64,000 bases of DNA from Denitrificimonas halotolerans (GTDB lineage Bacteria > Pseudomonadota > Gammaproteobacteria > Pseudomonadales > Pseudomonadaceae), in the NCBI RefSeq assembly GCF_034259425.1, contig NZ_JAXIVU010000001.1, positions 248,001-312,000 on the forward strand, written 5' to 3'. Numbering within the stretch: the stretch's first letter is position 1; each line of letters starts with the position of its first letter. The notes beneath the pieces are model-generated. The model did no database searches. It was not told the DNA's origin and saw nothing but the letters and a program-made list of their open reading frames with translations. Positions 26,614-36,419 of this stretch are shown here, piece by piece. The translations under genes were made by a program, and so were the position numbers.

Positions 26614-27564
26614 TCATGAGTCGACAGCTACAACACGTAACTCTTTGGGCATTGAGAAGGTTACATTTTCAGGGCGCCCATCGAGCTCTTCAGCCATTCG
26701 TGCACCCCACTCACGCAGCCGATCAATCACCCCTTGCACCAACACCTCAGGTGCTGAAGCTCCTGCTGTTACTCCAATAACTGAGTTCTGAGTGAACCAT
26801 TCAGGCTTTAGATCTTCCGCCCCATCAATCAAATACGCAGGTGTATCCATGCGATCAGCCAACTCACGTAAGCGGTTGGAGTTTGAGCTATTAGGACTAC
26901 CCACTACTAAAACCACATCACAAGCAGCAGCCAACTGCTTAACCGCATCTTGACGATTTTGTGTGGCATAGCAAATATCATCTTTGCGCGGACCACTGAT
27001 TGCTGGAAAGCGTTGTTTTAACGCATCAATCACTCGACTAGTATCATCCATCGATAAAGTAGTTTGAGTCACAAAAGCCAAAGTTTCAGGGTTTTTGACG
27101 ACTAAAGTTGCAACATCTTCCTCATTTTCTACGAGATAAATGTGCCCACCCTGACGATCATCATACTGCCCCATAGTACCTTCAACCTCAGGATGACCCG
27201 CATGCCCAATCAGCACACACTCGCGCCCCTGATTACTGTACCGTACGACCTCCAAGTGGACCTTAGTGACCAATGGACAGGTTGCGTCAAAAACTTTTAG
27301 ACCACGTCGCTCAGCTTCATCTCGGACCGCTTTAGAGACACCATGCGCACTAAAAATAACAATATTGTCATCAGGAACTTGGTGTAGCTCTTCAACAAAA
27401 ATCGCCCCCCGCTCACGTAAGTCTTCAACAACAAACTTATTGTGCACAACTTCATGACGCACATAGATCGGCGGCTGAAAAACCTCTAATGCACGGTTCA
27501 CAATTTCAATTGCACGATCAACACCAGCACAGAAGCCTCGTGGATTTGCTAATTTAATGCGCAT
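26614..27564 (-). CDS. ispH: 4-hydroxy-3-methylbut-2-enyl diphosphate reductase
   Basis: Last step of the MEP isoprenoid pathway, forming IPP and DMAPP. 316 residues with the three Fe-S cysteines in GFCAGVDRAIE, DATCPLV and ICYATQNRQ, the catalytic Glu in EVEGTMGQ and the phosphate-binding SPNSSNSNR. Final gene of ribF-ileS-lspA-fkpB-ispH, 19 bases after fkpB. Confidence 0.97.
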   Translation of the reverse strand: MRIKLANPRGFCAGVDRAIEIVNRALEVFQPPIYVRHEVVHNKFVVEDLRERGAIFVEELHQVPDDNIVIFSAHGVSKAVRDEAERRGLKVFDATCPLVTKVHLEVVRYSNQGRECVLIGHAGHPEVEGTMGQYDDRQGGHIYLVENEEDVATLVVKNPETLAFVTQTTLSMDDTSRVIDALKQRFPAISGPRKDDICYATQNRQDAVKQLAAACDVVLVVGSPNSSNSNRLRELADRMDTPAYLIDGAEDLKPEWFTQNSVIGVTAGASAPEVLVQGVIDRLREWGARMAEELDGRPENVTFSMPKELRVVAVDS

Positions 27565-27583
27565 TCATACCGCCCTATCTATT

Positions 27584-28027
27584 TTATGATGTGCTGTTGT
27601 GCACAGTAATAATTTCAACATCAAAAGTAATCACTTTACCCGCTAATGGGTGATTAAAATCTACGGTAACCTGCTGATCATTAAATGCCTTCACCACCCC
27701 GGGCATTTCACCACCTGCTGCATCTTGAAAAATCACTAAAATACCGTAATCTAACTCCATACCATCAAATTGATTACGCGGCATCACCTGTACATTTTGT
27801 GGATTTGGTGTACCAAAACCTTCTTCGGGTTGTACAGCAAAACTGCGTTTGTCCCCTTTCTTAAGGCCAAAAAGCTTATTCTCAAAACCTGGAAGTAAAC
27901 TACCATCACCGACTGTAAAGGTTGCAGGGTCTTTTTCAAAATTACTGTCAACAATGTCGCCGTTCTCAAACTTCAGAGCAAAATGCAAGGTTACCGTGCT
28001 ATTTTGCCCAATACGCTGTTCACTCAT
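27584..28027 (-). CDS. fkpB: FKBP-type peptidyl-prolyl isomerase (SlpA/FkpB)
   Basis: Cytosolic proline isomerase and chaperone of the SlyD/SlpA group. From the ATG at 28027 (MSEQRIGQNSTVTLHFALKF) it has 147 residues: FKBP domain with an inserted IF domain, motifs GDGSLLPGFENKLFGLKKGD and VDFNHPLAGK. The start overlaps the lspA stop region by 8 bases, indicating translational coupling; the 15 upstream in-frame codons lie inside lspA. Confidence 0.94.
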   Translation of the reverse strand: MSEQRIGQNSTVTLHFALKFENGDIVDSNFEKDPATFTVGDGSLLPGFENKLFGLKKGDKRSFAVQPEEGFGTPNPQNVQVMPRNQFDGMELDYGILVIFQDAAGGEMPGVVKAFNDQQVTVDFNHPLAGKVITFDVEIITVHNSTS

Positions 28028-28544
28028 TGCTTCGCGCTCCAGTTGTGCTGCTGTTGGCTGACTTATTGCCACGCAGCATATCTAACGCCAGCATTACCGC
28101 TCCGACCGTAATCGCGCTATCGGCAATGTTAAAGGCAGGGAAATACCACTGAGTTTTCCAGTGCACTAAAATAAAATCAACCACGTGGCCTAAAACTATG
28201 CGGTCATATAAATTGCCAATCGCCCCGCCTAATACTAGCACTAAGGCAATCGCTAACCAGGTTTCATTCTGCTTCAAACGTTTAATCCAAATGACTAGGA
28301 CCACGCTGACCGCCAAAGCAATTATGGCAAAGAACCAACGCTGCCAACCCGACTCACTGGCTAAAAAGCTAAAAGCTGCACCTCGGTTATAAGCCAAAGT
28401 CCAACTGAACACATCAGGAATCACCACTATCTGTTGGTACAAGTCAACATTAGCGTCAACCCAATGCTTGGTAACTTGATCAGCTACAATCACCACGAGA
28501 CTCAACCAAAGCCAAGCCAATTTGCCAAAACGCGCAGCCATCAT
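28020..28544 (-). CDS. lspA: Lipoprotein signal peptidase
   Basis: Signal peptidase II, an inner-membrane aspartyl protease that processes prolipoproteins. 174 residues, four membrane helices, catalytic Asp residues in GNLYDR and NIADSAI, plus YNRGAAFSFL. Downstream of ileS and overlapping fkpB, in the conserved order. Confidence 0.96.
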   Translation of the reverse strand: MMAARFGKLAWLWLSLVVIVADQVTKHWVDANVDLYQQIVVIPDVFSWTLAYNRGAAFSFLASESGWQRWFFAIIALAVSVVLVIWIKRLKQNETWLAIALVLVLGGAIGNLYDRIVLGHVVDFILVHWKTQWYFPAFNIADSAITVGAVMLALDMLRGNKSANSSTTGARSNE

Positions 28545-28612
28545 CCGAGGCTCCTACACATGAAGAAAAAATGAGGATTCGTGGCAAACTATCTAGCACA
28601 GCAGTTAATAAC

Positions 28613-28646
28613 TCGTCAGGCAGCACTAAATTAGGGTGCCTGACGA
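28613..28646 (-). other. Hairpin between ileS and lspA
   Basis: TCGTCAGGCA and TGCCTGACGA form a perfect 10-bp stem with a 14-base loop. No T tract follows, so it is more likely an RNA processing or stability element than a terminator. Confidence 0.5.
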
Positions 28647-28699
28647 ATCATGCTTGATGCAAGCGAGCTGCCGTCTAATGACCATCATACAATGGCGTT

Positions 28700-31531
28700 T
28701 TATGCATACTGGCGAACTTCGCCTTCACCGTCTAAGTTATCAGCACAACGGGCACAAGCATCTGGATGCTCCGCGATAGAACCAACATCCGCACGATGAT
28801 GCCAGCAACGCGCGCACTTAGGCTCTTCTGACTTAGTAATCTGCAGCTTTAAGCCTTCGATATCCGTCGTCACTGCATCAGCCGGTGCTGCAGCCAAGTC
28901 CGCCACTTGAGCCGTGGACGTAATTAAAACAAAACGCAACTCATCACCTAGCAGACTCAACTGCTCAGCCAACTGGGCGTCAGCATACAGGGTAACCTGA
29001 GCCTGCAAGTTGCCGCCAATCACTTTGGCATTGCGCTGATTTTCCAACTCTTTATTCACGGCTACTTTCACAGCCATTAACTCTGTCCAGTATTCACTAC
29101 TTAACGTACTGTCAGCCGGAAGACGTGATAAACCTTCATACCAAGTATTCAGAATGACTGACTCGTTACGCTCCCCGGGAATATGCTGCCAAATTTCATC
29201 GGCAGTAAAGACTAAGATCGGAGCAATCCAACGAACTAATGCTTCAATGATATGGTACAAGGCTGTCTGGCACGAACGACGCGGCAGGCTATCAGCGCCC
29301 GTGGTGTACTGACGGTCTTTAATAATATCCAGATAGAAACTACCTAACTCTTGTACACAAAAGTTATGTACTTTCTGATAAACGTTATGGAAACGATATT
29401 CACTGTACGCTTGGGTAATTTCATCTTGCAAACGAGCCGCCGCATCCACCGCCCAACGGTCCAGTTCAATCATCTGCTCAACTGGAACACAATCACTTGC
29501 AGGATCAAAACCTTCTAAATTCGAAAGTAAGAAACGTGCCGTATTACGAATGCGGCGATAAGCATCTGCGCTACGCTGCAAAATAGTATCTGAGACGGCC
29601 ATTTCACCTGAATAGTCAGCAGAAGATGCCCAAAGGCGTAAAATATCAGCACCTAAACTATTATTCACGGTTTGTGGCGCAACCACATTGCCCAAAGACT
29701 TAGACATTTTTCGGCCTTTTTCATCCACGGTAAAACCATGAGTCAGTAAGCCACGATAAGGCGCATGACCATCAATAGCACAACCGGTAAGCAAGGATGA
29801 ATGAAACCAACCCCGATGTTGATCCGAACCCTCTAAATACAAGTCAGCACGTGGACCCTGCTCGTGACCTAGTGGATGTGACCCACGCAGCACATGCCAG
29901 TGTGTTGTGCCTGAATCAAACCACACATCTAAGGTGTCAGTAACCTTATCATAGTCAGCAGCTTCATCACCGATCAACTCAGCAGGGTCCAACTTAAACC
30001 ATGCTTCAATACCTTCCTTCTCGATCCGCTGTGCTACATTTTCCATTAATTCAACGGTGCGCGGGTGCAGTTCACCTGTTGCTTTATGTAAGAAAAATGG
30101 AATTGGTACACCCCAGCTACGTTGGCGAGAAATACACCAATCTGGACGACCTGCAATCATGTTATGCAAACGTGCTTTACCCCAAGCCGGTGTAAATTCA
30201 GTTTCCTCAATAGCTTGCAGTGCCCTTTCACGCAAAGCGACACCTTGCTCAGGCTTCTTATCCATACCTACAAACCACTGCGCTGTGGCGCGGTAAATCA
30301 GCGGTGTTTTATGACGCCAGCAATGCATATAACTATGCTCAATCGGCTCATACTTAAGTAACGCACCGACTTCTTTCAGCTTTTCTACAATATTGGCATT
30401 TGCTTTCCAAATGAATTGCCCACCAAAGAAAGGGAGGTCATCCACATAAACGCCATTGCTTTGCACTGGACTCAGAATGTCATCATTGCTCATGCCGTAG
30501 CGTTTACAGGTATAGAAGTCATCCTCACCATAAGCCGGCGCAGAGTGAACGATACCTGTACCAGCATCTAACTCAACATAATCAGCTAAATAAACAGGTG
30601 CAACTCGATCATAAAACGGATGTTGGAACTCTAACAACTCTAAGGCAGTACCCTCACAGCGAGCAATAACTTCACCTTCCAGCCCATAACGTACCAAGCA
30701 ATCTTCAACTAAGGTTTCCGCTAGTAGCAAAATCTTATCGCCAACATCAACTAATGCATAAATTGCTTCGGGATGGATATTCAGCGCTTGGTTGCCAGGA
30801 ATAGTCCAAGGTGTAGTTGTCCAAATTACGACCTGTACATTTTTGTCGATGACTGACAAAGAAAATGCTTTCGCAAGTCTGTCTAAATCAACACTGTTAA
30901 AGCCCACATCAATGGCTTCTGAACGTTTATCTTGATATTCAACTTCTGCCTCAGCTAAAGCAGAGCCGCAATCAAAACACCAGTTCACTGGTTTTAGGCC
31001 TTTAAAAACAAAACCGCCCTCAACCATTTTGGCTAAAGCACGTACTTCTCCTGCCTCATTGGCAAAATCCATAGTCTTATAGGGGTTCTCCCAGTCACCC
31101 ACTACACCGAGGCGAATAAACTCTGCTTTCTGCCCCTCTACTTGCTCTTCAGCATAAGCACGACATAATTCACGCACCTTATCAGCCGGCAAGTTTTTGC
31201 CATGTTTCACTTCAACACGGTGCTCAATGGGTAAACCATGACAGTCCCAACCTGGCACATAAGGAGCATCGAAGCCAGCCAGTGTTTTACTGCGCACAAT
31301 CATATCTTTAATGACCTTATTCACTGCATGACCAATGTGAATATTGCCATTTGCATAGGGTGGGCCATCATGCAAAATAAACCGAGGACGACCTTCGCCA
31401 ATCTGACGCATTTTCTGATACAGGTTAATGCTGTTCCAGTACTCCAGCATTTGCGGCTCACGATTGGGTAGGCCTGCTCTCATCGGAAATGCCGTTTTCG
31501 GCAGGTTCAGCGTCATTTTATAGTCGGTCAT
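28700..31531 (-). CDS. ileS: Isoleucyl-tRNA synthetase
   Basis: Class I synthetase, 943 residues as in other gammaproteobacteria. HIGH motif is HIGHAVNK (near 67), with PYVPGWDCHGLPIEH following; KMSKS is GRKMSKSLGN (near 610); an editing CP1 domain lies between. C-terminal zinc finger CARCWHH ... CARCADNL. It sits between ribF and lspA; the eukaryote-like mupirocin-resistant IleS2 form is not suggested. Confidence 0.97.
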   Translation of the reverse strand: MTDYKMTLNLPKTAFPMRAGLPNREPQMLEYWNSINLYQKMRQIGEGRPRFILHDGPPYANGNIHIGHAVNKVIKDMIVRSKTLAGFDAPYVPGWDCHGLPIEHRVEVKHGKNLPADKVRELCRAYAEEQVEGQKAEFIRLGVVGDWENPYKTMDFANEAGEVRALAKMVEGGFVFKGLKPVNWCFDCGSALAEAEVEYQDKRSEAIDVGFNSVDLDRLAKAFSLSVIDKNVQVVIWTTTPWTIPGNQALNIHPEAIYALVDVGDKILLLAETLVEDCLVRYGLEGEVIARCEGTALELLEFQHPFYDRVAPVYLADYVELDAGTGIVHSAPAYGEDDFYTCKRYGMSNDDILSPVQSNGVYVDDLPFFGGQFIWKANANIVEKLKEVGALLKYEPIEHSYMHCWRHKTPLIYRATAQWFVGMDKKPEQGVALRERALQAIEETEFTPAWGKARLHNMIAGRPDWCISRQRSWGVPIPFFLHKATGELHPRTVELMENVAQRIEKEGIEAWFKLDPAELIGDEAADYDKVTDTLDVWFDSGTTHWHVLRGSHPLGHEQGPRADLYLEGSDQHRGWFHSSLLTGCAIDGHAPYRGLLTHGFTVDEKGRKMSKSLGNVVAPQTVNNSLGADILRLWASSADYSGEMAVSDTILQRSADAYRRIRNTARFLLSNLEGFDPASDCVPVEQMIELDRWAVDAAARLQDEITQAYSEYRFHNVYQKVHNFCVQELGSFYLDIIKDRQYTTGADSLPRRSCQTALYHIIEALVRWIAPILVFTADEIWQHIPGERNESVILNTWYEGLSRLPADSTLSSEYWTELMAVKVAVNKELENQRNAKVIGGNLQAQVTLYADAQLAEQLSLLGDELRFVLITSTAQVADLAAAPADAVTTDIEGLKLQITKSEEPKCARCWHHRADVGSIAEHPDACARCADNLDGEGEVRQYA

Positions 31532-31550
31532 GTCGATTCCAAGTCACTCA

Positions 31551-32492
31551 TTAAAGGGTGTGATAATGCTGCCAAAGTGTATTTGCCTGCGCGATATCCG
31601 CAGCAATCGCCTCTTGTAGGTGAGGCAAAGATTCAAAACGTTTCTCGTCACGTATTTTCTGATGAAAAGTAACGTCAATGTGCTGGCCATATAAATCGCC
31701 AGAAAAATTCAATAAATGTACTTCTAGATGTGCTCGCTGCCCACTGTCTACCGTAGGGCGAGTGCCTATATTAGCAACACCTGGTACCTGCCGCCCACTG
31801 CGCAGCCGCACAGAAACCAAATAAACGCCATGCAAAGGAGCTCGATGGCGCTTTAACTGCACATTGGCCGTGGGCGCATTCAAAGTTCGGCCCAACTTTT
31901 GTCCGTGTAATACACGCCCATCAATATTATAAGGGCGACCTAGTAAGCGCTCGGCTAAAACAAAATCAGCCTCAGCTAAAGCGGCACGTACGCGGGTGCT
32001 GCTGACTCGCTGTCCATCAATTTCAACGGTTGCCGTAGGCTCTACGCTAAAACCACAACGTTGCCCTGCCCCTTGCAAGAACGCAAAGTCACCGGCTCGA
32101 TCACAGCCAAAACGAAAGTCATCCCCTACTTGCAAATGTTTGATTCCTAAAGCATCAACCAAAACTCTTTGCACAAAATCTTCAGCACAAAGCTGACGGA
32201 AGCGCTTATTAAAAGCGATACATAAGACTTGATCAATCCCTGCTTCAGCAAACAATTGGAGTTTATCGCGCAAGCGTGTCAGACGTACCGGTGCTGTGTC
32301 AGGGTTAAAAAACTCCCGAGGCTGCGGCTCAAAAACAATCACACAACTGGGCAAATTGAGACGAGCAGCACTGTTGCGCAGACGCGTTAAAATCGCCCGA
32401 TGCCCTAAATGAACACCATCAAAATTTCCTATCGTAGCAACGCATCCATGATGAGCTGGACGTACATTATGTAAACCGCGAACCAATTGCAT
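31551..32492 (-). CDS. ribF: Bifunctional riboflavin kinase/FAD synthetase
   Basis: Phosphorylates riboflavin and adenylates FMN. From ATG 32492 (MQLVRGLHNVRPAHHGC) 313 residues. N-terminal FAD synthetase domain with TIGNFDGVHLGHRAIL and VGDDFRFGCDRAGD, SSTRVRAAL; C-terminal kinase with GRTLNAPTANV and GVYLVSVRL. The 15 upstream in-frame codons do not match the family start. First gene of the ribF-ileS-lspA-fkpB-ispH run; murJ precedes it. Confidence 0.95.
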   Translation of the reverse strand: MQLVRGLHNVRPAHHGCVATIGNFDGVHLGHRAILTRLRNSAARLNLPSCVIVFEPQPREFFNPDTAPVRLTRLRDKLQLFAEAGIDQVLCIAFNKRFRQLCAEDFVQRVLVDALGIKHLQVGDDFRFGCDRAGDFAFLQGAGQRCGFSVEPTATVEIDGQRVSSTRVRAALAEADFVLAERLLGRPYNIDGRVLHGQKLGRTLNAPTANVQLKRHRAPLHGVYLVSVRLRSGRQVPGVANIGTRPTVDSGQRAHLEVHLLNFSGDLYGQHIDVTFHQKIRDEKRFESLPHLQEAIAADIAQANTLWQHYHTL

Positions 32493-32561
32493 AATTGTTA
32501 TCTTGCCAGAAAAGACTCTGATTATAACCACAGCCAAGGTATTGACGCACCTTTGACCAGT

Positions 32562-34127
32562 TTAACGGCGTAAATGACGCATTCTTATACCACTGGCAAA
32601 TAAAGCCACAGCGAATACCACCATACCACCACACACTAAGACTGCTACTTGCCATGCTCTTTGGTGCCAACCCCAAGCAAACCACTCATTACTGGGCTCA
32701 TTCAACCAAAACACTAACGCTAACATAGCAACACAAGCGATTGTTAGGCGTAAAGCAAACAACAGCCATCCAGGGGCAGGCTTATAGACACCTGTACGGT
32801 ATAACCCTAACAGCAACAAGCCCGCATTGAGCATACTTGCCAAGGATGTTGCTAAGGCAAGCCCAACATGCTGCAACGGCCAAATCAAAATAAGATTGAG
32901 CAACATGTTGATCACCATACAAATAATGGCAATTCTTACCGGTGTTTTTAAGTCTTGACGTGCAAAAAAGCCTGGCGCAAGGACTTTAATTAACATAAAG
33001 GTTAACACACCCAGCGCATAGGCTTGCAGCGCTGCAGCTGCTTGGCTGACGTCAGCCGCAGTCATAGCACCATAAAAGAACAAAGTGGCAATTAATGGCT
33101 CGGCCAAAACGGCTAAAGCCAAAGCTGCTGGCACGCCAACAAGCAACACCATCCGCAACGCCCAATCAATCGTATTGGAAAAGTCCTCCGGTTTCTCTGT
33201 GGCGTGATGACGCGACAAAGCCGGCAAAATCACTGTTCCAATGGCAATTCCGAAGGCCCCTAATGGCAATTCCGACAAGCGGTCAGCGTAATACAACCAA
33301 GACACACTACCTGTCTGCAAAAAGGATGCCAAGACCGTATCCAGTAATAGATTAATTTGACTGACCGACACTCCAAATAGCGCAGGTAGCATCAACAACA
33401 TAATCCGCTTTACCCCTGGGTCTTTAGCAACCACCCGTGGACGTGGTAATAGTCGCATTTTCCATAGGAACGGCATTTGAAATAATAATTGCGCCACCCC
33501 GGCAATAAACACTCCCCAAGCCAACGCCATCACTGGCTCAGTAAAGTACGGAGTTAAGAAAAGTGTTGAACCTATCATCGAAAGATTCAACAAAACCGGA
33601 GTAAAAGCAGGTACAGCAAAGCGCCCATAACTATTCAAAATAGCGCCACAGAAAGCTGTTAATGAAATAAGCAACAAGTAAGGAAAGGTGATGCGCAGCA
33701 ACTCCCCTGCTAGCTGCATTTTACTTGGTTCATCATGGAAGCCTGGGGCAAATAACATAATCAAATAAGGAGACATCACCACACCTAGTGCAGTGAGCGC
33801 AGTCAAAATCAAACCCAGCATACCTGCAGTACGATCCACCAACAGCTTTACATCAGCAAAGGATCGCTTCTCTCGATATTCGGACAACACCGGAATAAAA
33901 GCTTGTGCAAAGGCTCCTTCAGCAAACAGTCGGCGTAAAAAATTAGGGATCTTAAAGGCGACAAAAAATGCGTCAGCAGATGCGCTAGAGCCAAAATAAC
34001 TAGCCATAACCATGTCCCGAATCATGCCTAGCACTCGAGAAATCATAGTCATCACACTCACAACTGCGCTTGATCGCAAAAGACTGGAGGCTTTAAGTTT
34101 TGTTGGTGTTTCAGCGGTGTTGCTCAT
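32562..34127 (-). CDS. murJ: Lipid II flippase MurJ
   Basis: Inner-membrane flippase of the MOP superfamily that moves lipid II outward for peptidoglycan synthesis. About 521 residues with ~14 hydrophobic helices; SRVLGMIRDMVMASYFGSSASADAFFVAFKIPNFLRRLFAEGAFAQAFIPV (in parts) is the family signature near the start. GGAAGGGG lies 5 bases before the ATG at 34127, favouring it over the ATG at 34148. Divergent from rpsT, as in Pseudomonas. Confidence 0.95.
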   Translation of the reverse strand: MSNTAETPTKLKASSLLRSSAVVSVMTMISRVLGMIRDMVMASYFGSSASADAFFVAFKIPNFLRRLFAEGAFAQAFIPVLSEYREKRSFADVKLLVDRTAGMLGLILTALTALGVVMSPYLIMLFAPGFHDEPSKMQLAGELLRITFPYLLLISLTAFCGAILNSYGRFAVPAFTPVLLNLSMIGSTLFLTPYFTEPVMALAWGVFIAGVAQLLFQMPFLWKMRLLPRPRVVAKDPGVKRIMLLMLPALFGVSVSQINLLLDTVLASFLQTGSVSWLYYADRLSELPLGAFGIAIGTVILPALSRHHATEKPEDFSNTIDWALRMVLLVGVPAALALAVLAEPLIATLFFYGAMTAADVSQAAAALQAYALGVLTFMLIKVLAPGFFARQDLKTPVRIAIICMVINMLLNLILIWPLQHVGLALATSLASMLNAGLLLLGLYRTGVYKPAPGWLLFALRLTIACVAMLALVFWLNEPSNEWFAWGWHQRAWQVAVLVCGGMVVFAVALFASGIRMRHLRR

Positions 34128-34307
34128 GATGGCCCCTTCCAAATTCAACGCACAAGTTTAGTCACTTAAACCAAGGTATGCCATAAAGATTATAGAGAAA
34201 GCATGCAATCTCTCTTTCATGTGCGTATACTTTGCGCGACAATATTGAATTACTGCTTAACGATAAACACATATTCAGTGTTTCTCTGTTTTTTTAGTAT
34301 CAATCAC

Positions 34308-34336
34308 TTGACAAAACCTTCAATAGACCGCATTAT
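34308..34336 (+). promoter_or_regulatory. rpsT promoter
   Basis: Consensus -35 TTGACA (34308-34313), 17-base spacer, -10 CATTAT (34331-34336), then GC-rich discriminator TCGCGGCC, as expected for a growth-rate and ppGpp-regulated ribosomal promoter. Confidence 0.8.
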
Positions 34337-34385
34337 TCGCGGCCTATTTTGATACATTCAACTTAAAGTTTTCGAGGAGTACGAC

Positions 34386-34661
34386 GTGGCCAACAGCCCT
34401 TCTGCCATCAAACGCGCTAAACAGGCTGCGAAGCGTAGCAACCAAAACGCAAGTATGCGTTCTATGGTGCGTACCTACATCAAAAATGTAGTTAAAGCCA
34501 TCGAAGCTAACGATTTAGAAAAAGCTAAAGCGGCTTACACAGCAGCTGTACCTGTTATCGACCGCATGGCCGATAAAGGCATCATCCATAAGAACAAAGC
34601 TGCTCGCAATAAGAGTCGCTTAAACCAACGCATCAAAGCGATGGCTCAAGCAGCTGCTTAA
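34386..34661 (+). CDS. rpsT: 30S ribosomal protein S20
   Basis: 91-residue primary 16S-binding protein: basic N terminus ANSPSAIKRAKQAAKRSNQNAS, then RSMVRTYIKNVVKAIE and the C-terminal helix IIHKNKAARNKSRLNQRI. It starts with GTG at 34386 with GAGGAG 6 bases upstream. Non-AUG starts in rpsT are known to matter for autoregulation in E. coli (UUG). Followed by a perfect terminator. Confidence 0.97.
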   Translation: MANSPSAIKRAKQAAKRSNQNASMRSMVRTYIKNVVKAIEANDLEKAKAAYTAAVPVIDRMADKGIIHKNKAARNKSRLNQRIKAMAQAAA

Positions 34662-34680
34662 TAGCAACAGCATGTTCAAT

Positions 34681-34706
34681 AAAAAACCGGCTTAAGCCGG
34701 TTTTTT
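34681..34706 (+). terminator. rpsT terminator
   Basis: Perfect palindrome AAAAAACCGGCTT/AAGCCGGTTTTTT, 20 bases after the rpsT stop. Confidence 0.93.
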
Positions 34707-34890
34707 ATTGCCTAGAGAATGATATCCCCACTGATATTAGCCATCCTACAGTTGAACACCCTGCCATCATTTCACTGCAACATAAATACCTTTACAAAAC
34801 CCACACATAATAACTCACCCAATATTTCCCTAAACAACTTATTTTCACATCACAATACTAACGCCTACCCAACACAAGAAAACCGAACAA
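34707..34890. other. Intergenic spacer between rpsT and thrC
   Basis: AT-rich sequence between two convergent terminators. An open frame here (34719-34916) is low-complexity (Asn/Thr/Ser/Pro-rich), has no ribosome binding site and runs through the thrC terminator; I see no gene. Confidence 0.6.
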
Positions 34891-34928
34891 CAAAAAACCC
34901 CGAAAAATCAATTTAACTTTTCGGGGTC
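34891..34928 (-). terminator. thrC terminator
   Basis: ACCCCGAAAA (34897-34906) pairs with TTTTCGGGGT (34918-34927); a T tract follows on the minus strand. About 46 bases past the thrC stop. Confidence 0.88.
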
Positions 34929-34973
34929 TATTTGCGTAACCTACTTAAGCTATATACCTACCCTAGCTCAAAT

Positions 34974-36383
34974 CTAAAGCGGCCTACCACGGTTACCATG
35001 CTGAGTGACAAAATCTTGTACCACCACCAAATCATTAGCCAACACAGTGCAACGCTCTTCACGCTCAAATAAGTCAGCCATATGTGCTGGCAAACGTGGA
35101 GCTGCACCAGGTACCGCTTTCTCTACAGCTTCTGGAAACTTAACTGGATGCGCAGTACCCAAAGTTACCATTGGTGTAGCCAAACTACGACGACACTCGC
35201 GAGCCGCGCGCACACCAATCGCTGTGTGCGGATCAAGCAATTCACCAGTCTGCGCATAAACTTCAGCAATAGTTGCACACGTCTGCTCATCATCCACTGC
35301 TAAGGAGTCAAACAGCTTTCGGGTTTCTGTCCAGCGCTCTTCAGCAACGCTCATTTCACCAGTAGCACGGAAATGATCCATTAATTCAGCAACCTTAGCA
35401 CCGTCACGACCATGCATATCAAACAATAAACGTTCGAAGTTTGATGACACCATAATATCCATGGACGGTGACAATGTCGGATGCAACTCATCCTTATTGT
35501 AACGATTGCCACTCATAAAACGGTGTAAAATATCGTTACGGTTAGTCGCTACAATCAACTGATTAACAGGGAGCCCCATGTTACGCGCCAAATAACCGGC
35601 AAAAATATCACCAAAGTTACCTGTTGGTACCGAGAAGGATACCGAGCGCTGTGGGCCGCCGAGCTGAATTGCCGCATAAAAATAGTACACAATCTGCGCC
35701 ATAATACGCGCCCAGTTAATCGAGTTAACCGCCACTAAACGCGTGCCCTTCAAGAATGATTGATCAGCAAAACTAGCCTTAACCATCTCCTGACAGTCGT
35801 CAAAGTTCCCTTCTACTGCAATATTATGAATATTATCGCTCAACGCACTCGTCATCTGGCGCCGCTGCACCTCAGATACGCGCTGATGCGGATGCAAAAT
35901 AAAAATATCTACATTTTCACAATGACGACAGCCCTCAATCGCAGCAGAACCTGTATCACCGGATGTGGCACCCATAATCACCACACGCTCATTACGCTTA
36001 GTGAGCACATGATCCAACAAACGACCGAGCAACTGCAAAGCAAAGTCTTTAAAGGCCAAAGTTGGACCATGGAACAATTCCATCACCCACTCATTACCAT
36101 CCAACTGGCGCAAAGGAGCCACAGCACTGTGCTCAAACACACTATATGTGTCTTTCAGAATCGCTTTAAAGTCAGCATCTTCAATACAACCTGCTACAAA
36201 GGGACGCATTACTCGAAAAGCTAACTCGTAGTAAGGCAAGTCAGCCCAAGAAGCAATTTCCTCAACTGTAAAGCGTGGCAAATTTTCTGGCACATACAAA
36301 CCGCCATCACTGGCTAAACCAGTTAACAGTACATCTTCAAAATTTAACGCAGGAGCCTGGCCCCGCGTGCTTATATAACGCAT
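34974..36383 (-). CDS. thrC: Threonine synthase
   Basis: PLP enzyme converting O-phosphohomoserine to threonine. From ATG 36383 (MRYISTRGQAPALNFEDVLL) 469 residues, the longer proteobacterial/fungal type. PLP Lys in LAFKDFALQLLG; phosphate loop and GATSGDTGSAAIEG visible; SVPTGNFGDIFAGY binds the cofactor. The ATG three codons upstream is possible but the family starts at MRYISTRG. Follows hom by 36 bases, giving hom-thrC. Confidence 0.96.
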   Translation of the reverse strand: MRYISTRGQAPALNFEDVLLTGLASDGGLYVPENLPRFTVEEIASWADLPYYELAFRVMRPFVAGCIEDADFKAILKDTYSVFEHSAVAPLRQLDGNEWVMELFHGPTLAFKDFALQLLGRLLDHVLTKRNERVVIMGATSGDTGSAAIEGCRHCENVDIFILHPHQRVSEVQRRQMTSALSDNIHNIAVEGNFDDCQEMVKASFADQSFLKGTRLVAVNSINWARIMAQIVYYFYAAIQLGGPQRSVSFSVPTGNFGDIFAGYLARNMGLPVNQLIVATNRNDILHRFMSGNRYNKDELHPTLSPSMDIMVSSNFERLLFDMHGRDGAKVAELMDHFRATGEMSVAEERWTETRKLFDSLAVDDEQTCATIAEVYAQTGELLDPHTAIGVRAARECRRSLATPMVTLGTAHPVKFPEAVEKAVPGAAPRLPAHMADLFEREERCTVLANDLVVVQDFVTQHGNRGRPL

Positions 36384-36419
36384 AGGTAACAACCTTTCTC
36401 AGAGTCGCTTAACTTTAAA

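Noticed and set aside
28613..28646. Hairpin as an ileS terminator
   Set aside because: No T tract on the transcribed side and lspA-fkpB-ispH usually continue the same operon; listed as a hairpin only.
34719..34916. 65-codon open frame between rpsT and thrC
   Set aside because: Low complexity, no ribosome binding site, and it runs into the thrC terminator.
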